A stretch of DNA of 64,000 nt from CAYOFF01 sp964403415 (GCA_964403415.1 CAYOFF010000001.1:558001-622000); one strand, 5' to 3'; shown: positions 33,769-44,584, counted from the first letter of the stretch. Translations and numbers: made by a program. Notes: a model not told the origin generated them from the letters alone.

Positions 33769-34776
33769 ATGAAATTACGTACAGGATTTGGTTTTGGTAT
33801 TGTGTCATGTGTACTTCTTCTGTCGGTGTTTTCTTTTGCGTCTGCGCAAGGAACAGGCTCTAGCAGCGGAACATGATCAACCAGTGGTACATGATCAACC
33901 AGCGGTACAGGTTCCACGAGTGGTACGGGTACTACAACGACGACGTGATCTACGAGCGGAACTGGTAGCCATGATGATGACGATGACGACGACGATAAGA
34001 ACGATAACCATGGAAAGTGAGACTGGGTAAAGCGTTTGAAGGATGAGTACAAGAAAGATAAGAAAATTATTTCTGAGAAAGCAAAAGAGCTTACGAGAGA
34101 GATCAAGGAGAATAGAAGGGAGGTGAAGGATGAAAGAAAAGACTATCAGAAAGAACGTAAGCCATGGGTTTACTATGTAGGTACAGCAGATGTCTCTGGT
34201 GTAAATAAGATTGTACAAGACTTTGCAAAAGAACATCAAGCGTTAGTGAAGACGTATACTGATAAGATCAAAAATGGCACGGGGTCTACAGGAGATATTC
34301 AAAACATTCTTAATGCTTGGAAAACTGCTACATTGGATCTTGTAACAAGAAAGTGGGCAGCGATTAGACCATTTGTGGATGCGGATAAACTGTCAGCGTT
34401 TGAGTCGTTGTTAGCGGCTAGAAAGACTCTTATTGAAGAGGCGTTTGCAAAAAGATCTGAAAATGCTTCATTGAGACAGGAAAGAAAGAGTCTTAGGGCG
34501 TCTCTTATGGTCAAAAATGCTGAGAAATTGTGGAATAAAGCAAAAAAGGGGAGTGATTCTACGAAGAAAAGATTTACCAAAAATATGGAACGTTTGACGG
34601 GCCAAATTGATAAAATCTTGGCTAAATCAGATGTAAAAGCTGAAGACCGTACTATGTGGGAGTCAGTAAAATCTAAACTCCTAGCATATGACGGTACGGT
34701 AGCTGGAAGTAGTTCAGTATCTCCAGAATATCTTCATGATCTGATTGAGCAGCTTCAGAATGCACTAGGTAACTAA
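33769..34776 (+). CDS. secreted Gly/Ser/Thr-linker, helical protein
   Basis: This 335-residue protein has a clear signal peptide (cleavage near SFASAQG). A low-complexity tract of GTGSTS units follows, where some glycines are GGT or GGA and others TGA. A run of eight Asp (about residues 68-75) comes next. The rest is a highly charged, probably coiled-coil region (about 85-125), then a helical domain with two related segments around SLMVKNAEKLWNKAKKG and LTGQIDKILAKS. A similar segment occurs in the protein encoded at 32344 (INVMVKSVQKMRDDAQ, LFQQIDTILARP), so the two share a helical module. Function is unknown; surface location is likely. Confidence 0.78.
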
Positions 34777-34859
34777 ATCGTTCCTGATGCTTTTTATACC
34801 TGCGAGGACACCCCTTCCTGTGAGGCATGAGATGAAAGTTAACGACGTAGATATTTATT

Positions 34860-34898
34860 GAAAAGCCCTTCCGCGGATATGCTGCGGAAGGGCTTTTC
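34860..34898. terminator. long inverted-repeat terminator
   Basis: A perfect 15-bp stem (34860-34874 with 34884-34898; arm GAAAAGCCCTTCCGC) has a 9-base loop, with T/A runs built into the arms so it can work in both directions. It separates the converging genes at 33769 and 34926. Confidence 0.88.
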
Positions 34899-34925
34899 TG
34901 TGTTGCAGAGAGAAGATTAGAAAAT

Positions 34926-35387
34926 TTACTGTGTATTGGGTACCATCACTGTGAGTTCAGCTTCTCCCCCAAAATTATCGAACATGATCTTTTTATAATG
35001 AAAATTGTCGGTTTTCATTAATGCCTTTATGAGTGATAGGTTTTCGTTTTCTGCTCTCCAGTCGAATTCTTCCCACTCATGCATTGGATCCGGAATAAAT
35101 ATTCCTACTTTGTCTGATTGGTCTGGTTTTGCGGTAAAAAATATGCCTTTTAAGTCAGCGCTCATCCCCCAACACTTTAATAGCTTAGGTGTGTGCATGA
35201 GGCATAAGAGGCGGTACTTAGTACCATTGTATTTTATATCCAAAGGTTTTTTCCCTAATATTTGGTAGGCAAGTTGAAATGTGTCGATAGTTGAACTATC
35301 TTTTTGAGCTTGTGCGTTACAGAGGTTAATGATGACAAATGTAGTCATAAAAGCGACTACGAGCGTGTAAAGGCGGTTGTGTTTCAT
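34926..35387 (-). CDS. small secreted protein without in-frame TGA, possibly acquired
   Basis: This 153-residue protein has a signal peptide (hydrophobic residues 9-22, cleavage near CNAQAQ). A globular domain contains KPLDIKYNGTKYRLLCLMHTP and a C-terminal beta-rich part. Its glycines use GGN codons only, with no TGA, although adjacent native genes of this size usually have several. The stop is TAA. The signal style (NAQAQ) is common in Bacteroidota. Together with the similar gene at 15458 this suggests transfer from a standard-code organism. I do not recognise the family. Confidence 0.7.
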   Translation of the reverse strand: MKHNRLYTLVVAFMTTFVIINLCNAQAQKDSSTIDTFQLAYQILGKKPLDIKYNGTKYRLLCLMHTPKLLKCWGMSADLKGIFFTAKPDQSDKVGIFIPDPMHEWEEFDWRAENENLSLIKALMKTDNFHYKKIMFDNFGGEAELTVMVPNTQ

Positions 35388-35591
35388 ATCGTTTACTGTT
35401 TTAGAATTTTGTTTTATAATATTGACTTCTTATATATATTATCGTTAGTAGCAAGACGATGTCATACAAAACCCTCTCCACTTTTGGAACTGAATCGGTA
35501 TATGTTGTGGGACGTCCTGCCTGTGGGTATCTGTGGTATGTACGTGTAGGCGGTCGTTGTATATGGATTTTGTTTTGTATATGAGAGAAAT

Positions 35592-37124
35592 ATGGGAGTA
35601 GCGTGTAAGACGTTTCATGTCATCGTGTATGGGTGTCAGATGAACTATAGCGATAGTGCTCGTATCAAGGCGGTGTTGCAAAACTGTGGGCGGGTGCATG
35701 TGGACAATGAGACAGAGGCAGATGTGGTAATTATAGATACGTGTAGTGTCAGACAGAAGTCGGAAGATAAGATCCGATGAAAGCTTCGCGAAATGAGAAA
35801 AGACCAAAAAGTCTGGCTTACGGGGTGTATGATTCAGCATAATTTGAACTTGAAAAAACTTGGTACCACTAAGAGCAAAAAACTCAATGTGGGGAATTTT
35901 GTGGGGACGGTCGAAACCAAAGAACCCATACTTATAGGGTTTGAAGATCCGAAGGAGAGCAGTGTGCTTAAGCATATCGCGAAGAATCTTGCTCTCAGAG
36001 TTTCGGACGATACCAAAGATATCGTCTATGTGAATCATGCGTTCAATCCGTTATTTAGGCAGATGCATGCAATTTTCCCTCAGGTAGAGCTGTTTTTTCG
36101 CATCAATGATACGTGATTTTTGCCCTATTTTATGAGAAAACTTGGGTATGAAGTGTCTCATGATATCGAGGTAGTAAATGAGTATATGGGAATTATACCT
36201 CATGATGCAAATATGCTCATGCAGTCGGACTCTAGGAGTGCTTTTGTGCCGATATCATCTGGGTGCTCACAGTTTTGTGCGTACTGCATTGTTCCGTACG
36301 CGAGAGGCCTTGAGAAGAATAGACCGCGTGAGGAAATCCTTAAGGAAGTACAGTCGCAGCTTGATGTGTGAGCACAAGAAATTACCTTGCTAGGGCAGAT
36401 CGTCAACAAACATCCTGAATTTGCGACGATCTTGAGAGAGGTGAGTGATATGGCGGGTGTCAAGCGACTAAGGTATACCTCGCCATATCCTACCTACTAT
36501 AGTGATGAGATATTTGCGCTGCATGAGGAGAGAGCAAATATCTGTCCACATATTCATATGCCTCTGCAGTCATGATCCAATGCGGTGTTGAAGAAAATGT
36601 TTCGTGGATATACCAAAGAACAGTATATTTCCTTTGTGGATGCGATTAGAGCCCTGAAGAGGCCAATCAGTATTACGACAGATATCATTGTGTGATTTAG
36701 TGGTGAGACAGAAGAGGATTTTTTGGAGAGTTTGGAACTGGTAAAGTATGCAAGGTTTGATATGATCTATATCGGAATTTATTCACCAAGACCTTGAACA
36801 TACGGAGCGAAGCACTATGTGGACGATATACCTATGGAGATCAAAAAAGAGAGGCGGAATAGACTTAATGATGAGCTGACGAGGATCTCCTACGAAAACA
36901 ATCAGCAAGAGATCGGTACGGTGAGAGAAATTATTGTCAGAGAAATTCAAGATAATGCCATTATCGGATATAGCGATAATATGAAAAATGTCGTTGTAAA
37001 ACTACCTGCTGGAGCTTCAAATATTTCAGGAGAGCAGGGTATGCAGGGTGTGACAGTAGGTACATATCAGCGTGTAAAGATTGTGGATGCGGAGAGTTTC
37101 AAAATATTTGGAGAGTTGGTGTAG
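35592..37124 (+). CDS. miaB: tRNA-2-methylthio-N6-isopentenyladenosine synthase MiaB
   Basis: MiaB is a radical-SAM methylthiotransferase acting on i6A37 of tRNA. The three N-terminal cluster cysteines are in YGCQMNYSDS, IDTCSVRQ and LTGCMIQ, and the radical-SAM CxxxCxxC is CSQFCAYC. Later blocks are HMPLQSGSNAVLKKMFRGYT, TTDIIVGFSGETEEDF and a C-terminal TRAM-like domain. It is 510 residues, longer than the usual 440 or so, because of an extra segment between the third cysteine and the radical-SAM core (about residues 85-175). RimO or MtaB activity is less likely given the SxGCxxxC context. Stop TAG is at 37122-37124. Confidence 0.9.
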
Positions 37125-37185
37125 TATCTAGGTTATACTATAGTTGAGTTGTACGGTTTTGTTTAGTATATGATTATTTACTAAA

Positions 37186-38073
37186 ATGTCTGCTGTAACA
37201 CCTCCGGAGTGATGATGAGATGCAGATGGCAAGAAAAAGATTGAGATTGAGATTGAGGATGGGGAGAAAACATCAGCTGTGATGCGACTTTTGGATATAT
37301 TGCATCTTCAGTATGGCGCAGAGAAATTTGTTGAAGTTGTGCGTGAAACATGAGATAGGATAAAAGTACTACTGGACGAGGTGAGTGTTTATGATATGTG
37401 GGCATTACTGATTGATCTCAAAGAAAAACTCAAAAATCGTGATGGAGAACAGAATTGACAACATCTTGGGATAGTGCAACGTCGAATTCAGAAAATAAAA
37501 GATCTGTTGCAGGTTGGTCCAATAGGTGATGAACGAGAGCCCTCTTGAACCGTTGGGTATGATAAGGAAGGGCCTGGCGACTGATTGAGATGGACGAGAA
37601 ACTCAGGACATACGACAAGGCCAGATGCGCTGAGGAGATGACAAAATGGGCATGGAGGGGGGCGCAAAGATATACCATCAGCTCTGCCGTGAGTGCAGTC
37701 TGACGATTCGTTGACATATGTGCATACGTTTAAGTTATTTACGGAGTGATCAATATCTGTGGATATGCTTCGTAATTCTGTAGGATCTGTGTATAGTGCG
37801 GTAGAGGCAAGCGTTAATAACGCTTCTGGTACTCCGGCAAGACATAATCTTAAAGCTTGTAAAGATGCTGTGCTAAGTACCTTACGTAGCGGTTGATATA
37901 CGTTTTTTTTTACTACATTTGCCAAAAGAGATTATGAACTTATGGTAGATCGCTTATGAAATAATCAATTTTTTAGATCTCCAGAGTGTATTGATGCATC
38001 TAGTAAAAAGGCCTTCTTAGTGTGTGTAAAAAACGAATTACATAGTTTTTTTGGTTTTACTATTATTACATAA
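37186..38073 (+). CDS. hypothetical protein with Gly-rich disordered centre
   Basis: This 295-residue protein matches no family I know. The N-terminus has three consecutive TGA glycines (codons 9-11), then a tandem IEIEIE. A helical segment covers about residues 30-115. A Gly/Arg-rich low-complexity middle (about 115-170) is followed by a helical C-terminal domain with two or three cysteines and a hydrophobic end (FFGFTIIT). No signal peptide is seen. It lies 7 bp upstream of trxB, so the two may be co-transcribed. It closes with TAA. Confidence 0.7.
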
Positions 38074-38080
38074 CACAGCT

Positions 38081-39052
38081 ATGACACAGAACCTAGTAAT
38101 TATTTGATCTTGACCAGCAGGACATACGGCAGCAATTTATGCAGCGAGAGCCATGCTTGAACCACTTATGTTTGAGGGATTTTTGGCGTGAGGTATTGCG
38201 GCATGAGGTCAGCTGACAACAACGACGGAGGTAGAGAACTTTCCGTGATTCCCTGAAGGAATCCAGGGTCCGGAGCTTATGCAGCGTATGAGAGATCAGT
38301 CTCTTCATGCAGGATGTCGTATAGAAACGAAAACAGTAGATAGCGTAGATCTCAAGGTATGGCCGTACAAAGTGGTTGTAGGCGGGGAAACGATTGAAAC
38401 AAAGTCAATTATTATCGCAACAGGTGCTGTAGCTAAGCGTATGTATTTGATCGGAGAGGATGTCTATCGACAAAGAGGTGTCTCAGCATGCGCTGTGTGT
38501 GACGGAGGGCTTCCGCTATTTCGCAATAAACCACTTGTTGTCATAGGTGGTGGCGATAGTGCGTGTGAAGAAGCAAACTATCTTTCCAAATTTGGTTCGA
38601 AAGTATATATGCTTGTACGTAGAGATGAGCTGAGAGCTTCCAAGGTTATGCAAGAGAGAGTTAAAAATAACCCAAAAATAGAGGTGCTGTGGAATACTGA
38701 AGGTGTAGAAATTAGCGGTGATGGCAAGGTCATGACGGCACTTAGGGTGATCAATAACCAGACGCAAGAAGAGCGTTTGCTGGAGGCAAATGGGTTATTT
38801 TATGCCATTGGTCATAAGCCCAATACAGAATTTTTGGGGGGGCAGGTGCGTATCGACGAGGTAGGATATATTCAAGTAAAGCCTTGAACTACTCAAATAT
38901 ATCGTCCTGAGGCAGGTGATGAAACTATACCAGGTGTTTTTGCTGCTTGAGATGTTGCTGATAAGAAATATCGCCAGGCTATTACATCTGCAGGAACGTG
39001 ATGTATGGCAGCACTAGAAGCTGAACACTGGTTGCAGAGCCAGGGTGCATAG
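38081..39052 (+). CDS. trxB: thioredoxin reductase
   Basis: This flavoprotein transfers electrons from NADPH to thioredoxin. The FAD motif IIGSGPAGHTAAIYAARA has both of the first two glycines encoded by TGA. The redox pair is in SACAVCDGGLPLF, and the NADPH motif is VVIGGGDSACEEANYLSKF. The C-terminal GVFAAGDVADKKYRQAITSAGTGCMAALEA is diagnostic. It is 323 residues and ends with TAG. It would supply reducing power to the thioredoxin-like and DCC proteins elsewhere in the window. Confidence 0.96.
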
Positions 39053-39106
39053 AGGCAGATTTATTGCTTTGAAGGCATACTAGGATGGCTATTATGCGTT
39101 TGTAAA

Positions 39107-39153
39107 TTTTGGAGAGGGGGGCGTGTGTGTTTTTTTGGCGTTTTGGAGAGGGG
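39107..39153 (+). repeat. direct repeat of TTTTGGAGAGGGG
   Basis: Two 13-base copies lie at 39107-39119 and 39141-39153 in the gap between trxB and the small gene at 39194, spaced 34 bases start to start. They could be operator half-sites or chance. Confidence 0.4.
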
Positions 39154-39193
39154 ATGAATAAGCTTGTAAGTACTTTACTACTTGCATTCTCTC

Positions 39194-39451
39194 ATGACTC
39201 CACACGCTACAGATCAACTTTTGCATTCGGTACTTTCGTTGGAGTGAATGGAAGAGTCGTTTTTGCATCTGAGGGAAGCTGCGCAAGAGTATGAAGAGGA
39301 GGTTGTAGAGTCGTTGTTTAATCTCCTAAAATTGAAATTTTGTCCAGATACATACGAACTGGCTACGCAAGAGGTGGATGAGAGTAGGGATGTACCTATG
39401 GCTATGAGCGAAGGTATCTCTCCATCGGAGTTTGAAGGAGTTCGCATGTAA
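39194..39451 (+). CDS. small acidic hypothetical protein
   Basis: This 85-residue protein is rich in Glu, with a central helix (FLHLREAAQEYEEEVVESLFNLLKLKF) and a disordered tail. One in-frame TGA separates the first 18 residues from the rest. It ends with TAA. I see no homologue or domain, and no signal peptide. Confidence 0.55.
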
Positions 39452-39457
39452 ATGCTA

Positions 39458-39478
39458 CTGTAAGGGCGTGGATATTTA
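39458..39478 (+). repeat. dispersed 21-bp repeat, copy 2
   Basis: This is identical over 21 bases to 6544-6564. It sits right after the 85-residue gene and overlaps the TAA of the ABC ATPase gene on the other strand, so its last three bases double as that stop codon. Confidence 0.6.
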
Positions 39479-40192
39479 TGCTATATGCTCGTCTTCTGAC
39501 CCGATTTGCTCTCTTCGGAGAGCGTAGTAGAGTCATTTCTGATCGAGGAGTTCTTGGTGGGTACCGTGTTCGCAGATATGTCACTTTTCTAAGACGTAGA
39601 TGCGTGTTGCTTTCATAACAGTAGAGAGGCGGTGTGCAACGAGTATGGTGATCATATCTGGATGTAGCTTGGTTATTTCTACAATAGTATCGGCTATTTC
39701 TCTTTCGACGAGACTGTCGAGTGCGGATGTTGCCTCGTCGAAAATCAGCAGCTGAGGCTGTCTAAGAAGCGCTCTTGCGATAGCAAGGCGCTGTTTTTGT
39801 CCTCAAGAGAGCTTGATACCTCATTCGCCAATAAAGGTATCAATGCCTTGTGCAAGCGTCTGAATAAACTCATCTAATGCCGCTTGCTTGAGGACAAGCC
39901 AAATATCCTCATCGGTAGCATCTGGTTTGACGAAGAGGAGATTCTGTTTGACGGTTCCAGAAAAGAGTTGTGGATCTTGTGTTACCATACCTATTTGCTG
40001 TTTGAATGCGGTAAGATCAACCTCTGAGATAGGCGTATTATTGATGGTGATGTCTCACTGCGTAGGGTGGTATAGCCCGGCGAGGAGCTTAAGAATTGTG
40101 GACTTGCCCGAGCCGGAAGGACCTACGAATGCAATAGTTTCACCTGCTTTGACTGAAAAGCTGAGATGAGAAAGTGTGCTTGCAGATGTCAT
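39476..40192 (-). CDS. ABC exporter ATP-binding domain (separated from its TM half)
   Basis: This 238-residue nucleotide-binding domain has Walker A GPSGSGKST, a Q-loop region, signature LSGGQKQR, Walker B LLIFDEATSALD and H-loop VAHRLST. It starts at MTSASTLSHLSFSV, which lacks the A-loop aromatic found just before that point in normal exporters. That A-loop (FKYGA) is the last residues of the upstream transmembrane protein. The two frames differ and are separated by 71 bases. Stop TAA is at 39476-39478. It is either a separately translated subunit, possibly with its own promoter in the gap, or half of a broken gene. Confidence 0.85.
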
Positions 40193-40263
40193 GAAGAGAG
40201 CAATAGAAGTCTAAAATATTTTGTGAACTGTAAGATATGACAAAGTATAGATCACGTTATGTA

Positions 40264-41310
40264 CTATGCGCCGTATTTGAACGAGACATCTTGGAAGGTA
40301 ACTTCACGAATACGATCGAGGCGAACTGCGTTTTCTGGGAGATGCTCTGGTGCCATATTTCTAATGTCTTGCAGTAGTTCATGATTTGATTTTGCTTCCT
40401 GATAGTTTTTGACAACTTGTCCAAAGAGTGACAACTGTCAGAAGAGAAAGAATGAGTAGAAATATAGCGACATTAACTCTCAGACAGTAATTGCTTTGGA
40501 GTAGACGAGGTAGGCGAGCATACCAATGAGCGCAACACGCATAGCATTGATAAGTGTTCCTTGGAGGAATTCGATTGATCTCACTGTTTTGACTTTTTTG
40601 AGTTCGAGGCCGAGAATACTGAGATTGGCTACGGCAAGTCTTTGAATTTCCTGCCCAACTAGGCCAAGCATTTTGATAAGTGAGACATTGCGGATAGACT
40701 CGGTGATAGACCCTGCTACTTGAGCGGATTCTTTGGAAATGACATCTTGAGCTGTTTTAATTTTTTTACTGAGTCTGAGTGTAGTGAGGGCCATGATAGG
40801 AAGGAGTAGGCAGTACATAATTGCTACTCTCCGATCCACGGTCCATGAGTAAATGAGCACGAACAAGATACCAATACATGCAAAAAAGACCACATTGATG
40901 AGACTGATGATGTATGTCTGTAGAGACTCTTTGGCTTTAGCGAGTTTTTGGAGTAACTGACCAGACTGCTGATCTTCAAATGCCGCGTAGGGAAGGGAGA
41001 AGGTATGTTGGATTGTTTCCTGGTAGATATCCATACCGATTTTTTGTGTCATTACATTGACAAAATAGTCTTGGAAATTTTTTGCTATTCTGGAAATCAT
41101 GGCAACACCTACAAGTCATCCTAGACCCATGAGAATGCCCATAAGATACTCATTTGCTGTTCGTTTGTCGGGTGTAGTGAGATAGTTATCAATAAGCCAC
41201 CTCAAGACTTGTGGATCCATAAGGGAAAATACTTGATTGATGCCTGCCAAGATGAGGGTGGCGATGAGTGTTTTTCGATACGGTTTGAGGTATGAGGAAA
41301 GAAACGACAT
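40264..41310 (-). CDS. ABC exporter transmembrane half ending at the A-loop
   Basis: This 348-residue protein has about six transmembrane segments in the order of a type IV ABC exporter (starting SSYLKPYRKTLIATLILAG). It has the coupling region QQSGQLLQKLAKAKE and later NHELLQDIRNMAPEHLPENAVRLDRIREVTFQDVSFKYGA, where it stops at TAG (40264-40266). The last 20 residues belong to the start of a nucleotide-binding domain. ATG 41310 was chosen because the sequence upstream offers only TTG (41364). Without the ATPase encoded next it could not work. Confidence 0.85.
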
Positions 41311-41391
41311 TTGAAGAAAGGCGTATACTAAAGTACTGCTTGCGATTGTCCTGAGGTGGATCAAAACCCATGGTCTTGATATTTTTGATAC

Positions 41392-41892
41392 TTATCCTTG
41401 TGTGGGAGCGTCCATACCCATTCGAAGATTACTGGTTCCGAGTTCGTGCTTGCCAGTATGTTTGAGCTGAAGAAATAGCTGCATTTTGTATGCTGTGATT
41501 TGTGCAAATACATTGACGAGATGTACGGCTCTAGGTGCTGTAATTACTCCTCGGAGCGTTACTTCTTCTTGGAGCTGTGTGTCAGTAAGCGGTTCGATGG
41601 CTTCTGTTACATCATGTGCTTGCTGATCTATATATTCTGGGAATTTACTTACATCTGTAGTATCGAGCATCTGCTGGTAGGCTGCATACTCCATGGGAGC
41701 CTCTCATCATGCAATAACTGTCTTGACGGTAAATGAAATAGTATGAGAAAGATATTGGAGAAGTTCTTTGATAGTTCTTTGTTTTGCAGTGAACTTGTGG
41801 AGAAGGTCCTGCTCTTCAACTTTTTCGTAGAGGTGTTTGAGTACACGAAATTCGTGATGTAGTGAATGTAAGAGATCAGACTTTGAATACAT
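41392..41892 (-). CDS. DinB-like four-helix protein (putative)
   Basis: This 166-residue all-helical protein starts MYSKSDLLHSLHHEFRVLKHLYEKV and has KQRTIKELLQYLSHTISFTVK, which resembles the R-x-x-x-E-L-L-x-H-L pattern of DinB/DUF1569 bundles. No complete His triad for metal binding is obvious. Two TGA glycines join its halves (41701-41707). It lies upstream of the ABC exporter genes on the same strand. Stop TAA is at 41392-41394. Confidence 0.5.
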
Positions 41893-42081
41893 AGTCGATA
41901 ATATAGTAGATAAATATTCCACAGTGAAAGATATTTTGGAGGCGTGGAGAGAAACGATCATACCCAAGTATTTTTATGATACAAGTCCGACTTTTATTTT
42001 TTGTGAATATGCGTAGGTTGAGCGTATATATTGGTTGTTTTTTTGAGACGTTATTGTTTTTTAGCCTGTTTTTTGAAATAT

Positions 42082-42831
42082 ATGGCTTTGCGTGTTGTAG
42101 TTTTGGTTCTCTCAGTGATACAAATGTTGGTTGGTTACATTCCTGCCTGGACGGGACGATGAGCTCCTGTGGATGCGATATCTCCTGAGCCGAAGCTTTA
42201 TTTTGAACCACTTGGATATGCGTTTGCTATCTGGGGAATTATTTATCTAGGATGTTTTGCGTATGGTGTTTGGCAATATTTGCCAGCACAGCGTTCTCAT
42301 CCTGGATTGGAGAAATTACGCCCATTGACAATGTCTGCATTTCTCTCTCTTATTGTGTGGACATTGGTTGCGCAGTTTTTACCTGCACCCTGGACGATGT
42401 TAGTAATGCTTTGGACAGGCGTTGCCATGATACTTGTGTATAGACATATTTCTCAGTATTATGATACGTATGTCTTGGGGAGCGCGATGCGTGCGTGATA
42501 TTGGACGGTGGTTGTTCCACTGAGCATTTTGACGGGTTGGATCACGGCAGCTTTCTTTGCAAATGTGTCGGTATTGAGACCATACCTCAATGCTTGGGGT
42601 GTTGATGATCTTCTATTGTCTTGGGTGTTGCTTGTTGGTGTTGCAGTGAGTAGCTTACACATCATTCATACATTTCGCAAAAGTATATCCTATGTGATGA
42701 CGATCTTGTGGGCATTAGTGGCGATTGTTCTTGCTAATATTTATAGAGTACCTCATGCGGGACTAGCATGAGGAGCAGCTGTTGCATGTATTGCGGTATC
42801 TATTGCTTACGTGACCAAAAAAGAGGTTTAA
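42082..42831 (+). CDS. TspO/MBR-like multi-pass membrane protein
   Basis: This 249-residue protein has about seven hydrophobic segments. The segment KLYFEPLGYAFAIWGIIYLGCFAYGVWQ resembles the PxxxFxxxWxxxY region of tryptophan-rich sensory (TspO/MBR) relatives. The fold is longer than the five-helix TspO (about 160), as in extended TspO-like proteins. TGA glycines occur around 42148, 42496 and 42769. It ends with TAA 15 bp before dinD. Ligand and role are unknown. Confidence 0.6.
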
Positions 42832-42845
42832 CTCTTACTATTCCC

Positions 42846-43970
42846 ATGTCTTTGGCGTTATTTGAGGATCATAAGTACATCAATAAGTACAATCAGCCAT
42901 ATTGGAAGGCAAGAGAGTTGGCAAAAATTCTGGAGTATGTTGACTATCGTAAATTTCTCAATGTAATAACTAAGGCAAAGAAGGCATGTGAAAATAGTTG
43001 ATACCCCGTCTCTGAGCATTTCGTCCATGTCGACGAAATGGTAAAAATCGGATCACACGCTGTGAGAAAGATAGACAATGTCAATCTTTCACGTTATGCG
43101 TGTTATCTCATCGTTCAAAACGCTGATCCTTCCAAGGAAATCGTGGCGCAGGGTCAGACATACTTTGCTATGCAAACCAGAAAACAAGAGATTACGCATG
43201 CGCAAGAGCTCTACCAAGAGGATCAGAAGAGGGTAGAGGTTAGGAAAGAGCTTGCAAAGCATAGTAAGCAGCTATTTAGTACAGCGAAGAAGGCGGGTGT
43301 CACTAACTATGCGGAGTTTCAAGATGCGGGATATCAGGGGCTCTATGGTGGGATGAGAAAGTCGGACCTTGTTCAAAAAAAATGAATACCACCCAAGGAA
43401 GCTATTTTTGATTATATGAGTAGTGAAGAGCTTGGTGCAAATCTTTTTCGTGCAACTCAGGCAGATGCAAAGCTCAAAAGGGACCTTCAGGATGGTAGGC
43501 AGATCGGTCAGGAACAGGCAGAACAGATACATCATGATGTCGGTGCTAAAGTAAGAAAGACGATTCAAGAGCTTGGTGGTACTATGCCTGAGGAGCTTCC
43601 CGTTCCAGATAGTGTGGAGGAGGCAGAAAAAAGGCTTGCGTCTATGTCATATGAGATTACAGCGCCACTTGTGCCAGAGTCGGTGCAGCATCCAGAAGCT
43701 ATTGTGTATCGTGATGGAGTTTCGCAAGAGAGTGACTGATGAGCAAAGACTCACGAAAATGATTTGCCAGATGACGCACTAATGACACCAATACTGTGTT
43801 TTGATCTACCGAGTGATATCCCAACGTTGACGCAACTTATCTCGATTGTCAAGACATATCCTGGTGAAGAAATGATTCAGATCGGTGATAAAATATACGA
43901 ATTGTCTTCCAAAGGAGTAAAACTTGTTATTGCATTACTGGAGGATGAGGGTAGGGGACTCGCCTTGTAA
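42846..43970 (+). CDS. dinD: DNA damage-inducible protein D homologue
   Basis: DinD is an SOS-associated protein reported to interact with RecA filaments in E. coli. The N-terminal part follows the family closely: YWKARELAKILEYVDYRKFLNVITKAKKACENS, LSRYACYLIVQNADPSKEIVAQGQTYFAMQTRKQE, and AKHSKQLFSTAKKAGVTNYAEFQDAGYQGLYGG. The C-terminal third (from about residue 260), with a Pro/Glu-rich linker and a short helical end, is not shared with E. coli DinD. It is 374 residues and ends with TAA at 43968-43970. No LexA box was identified. Confidence 0.9.
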
Positions 43971-44047
43971 TAGCTGGATAGACTACTATAGTGCTTGCTA
44001 TGTAAGCCTGATGTGGGCGACTGGTTTTAGAAATTACATTAGACTGT

Positions 44048-44539
44048 ATGACGGCATCTGCTATAGATATTTTGCGTGCGTATCTTGATATAAATGATAT
44101 TTCTCCCAAAGAGCATATTTTGGAGGCTGGGGCTTTACTTGTTGAGCGTCCAGAAACTATAGTTATCAACTATGCCAAGAAGTGATATATTCTCATGTAT
44201 TTTCAAAAATATCTTCAAGGGACTTTGAATATAGAAAAATTTATGGGTGTGGGAGATGGAGAAAGTACCTTAACGATTTTTGAGCAAAAGGTGTATCTCA
44301 AATGATGAGCGTCTGCTAGAGAAGATCTTCACAAACTTGCAGAAGCCCATTGAAGTGTGAGACAGTGAGTACTTGTGTTGCTTGATCAAATATGAGTTGA
44401 ATATATGCAGACGCGTGAACCTGATCAATGGGAGGCATTTGGAGAAGAGGTTCGTGCACAACATGGTAAAATAGTGGTTTTGGATACGTTTTTGTATGAT
44501 GCTCCGGCTGATGAACCTGTACCGTATGGTACCTGGTAG
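44048..44539 (+). CDS. hypothetical protein
   Basis: This 163-residue soluble protein is supported by an uninterrupted code-25 frame with seven or more TGA glycines and a TAG stop. The N-terminal half contains ILEAGALLVERPETIVINYAKKGYILMYFQKYLQGT; the C-terminal half has EDLHKLAEAHGSVRQG and LVLLDQIG. I do not recognise a family. It lies between dinD and hisS on the same strand. Confidence 0.6.
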
Positions 44540-44584
44540 TGGCTGGTAGAGATATTTGGGATTTATTTTTTGTGTTTTTGTAAC

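Noticed and set aside
35459..35614. 51-codon plus-strand frame just before miaB (MSYKTLSTFG...)
   Set aside because: It overlaps the miaB start in another frame, has no motif and no clear ribosome site.
35445..36038. 197-codon open frame on the minus strand
   Set aside because: It lies antisense to the 5' half of miaB, has no recognisable domain, and its openness mirrors the codon bias of miaB.
40190..40266. Self-splicing intron in the ABC exporter gene
   Set aside because: The interruption (71-86 bases) is far too short for group I or II introns and shows no conserved core.
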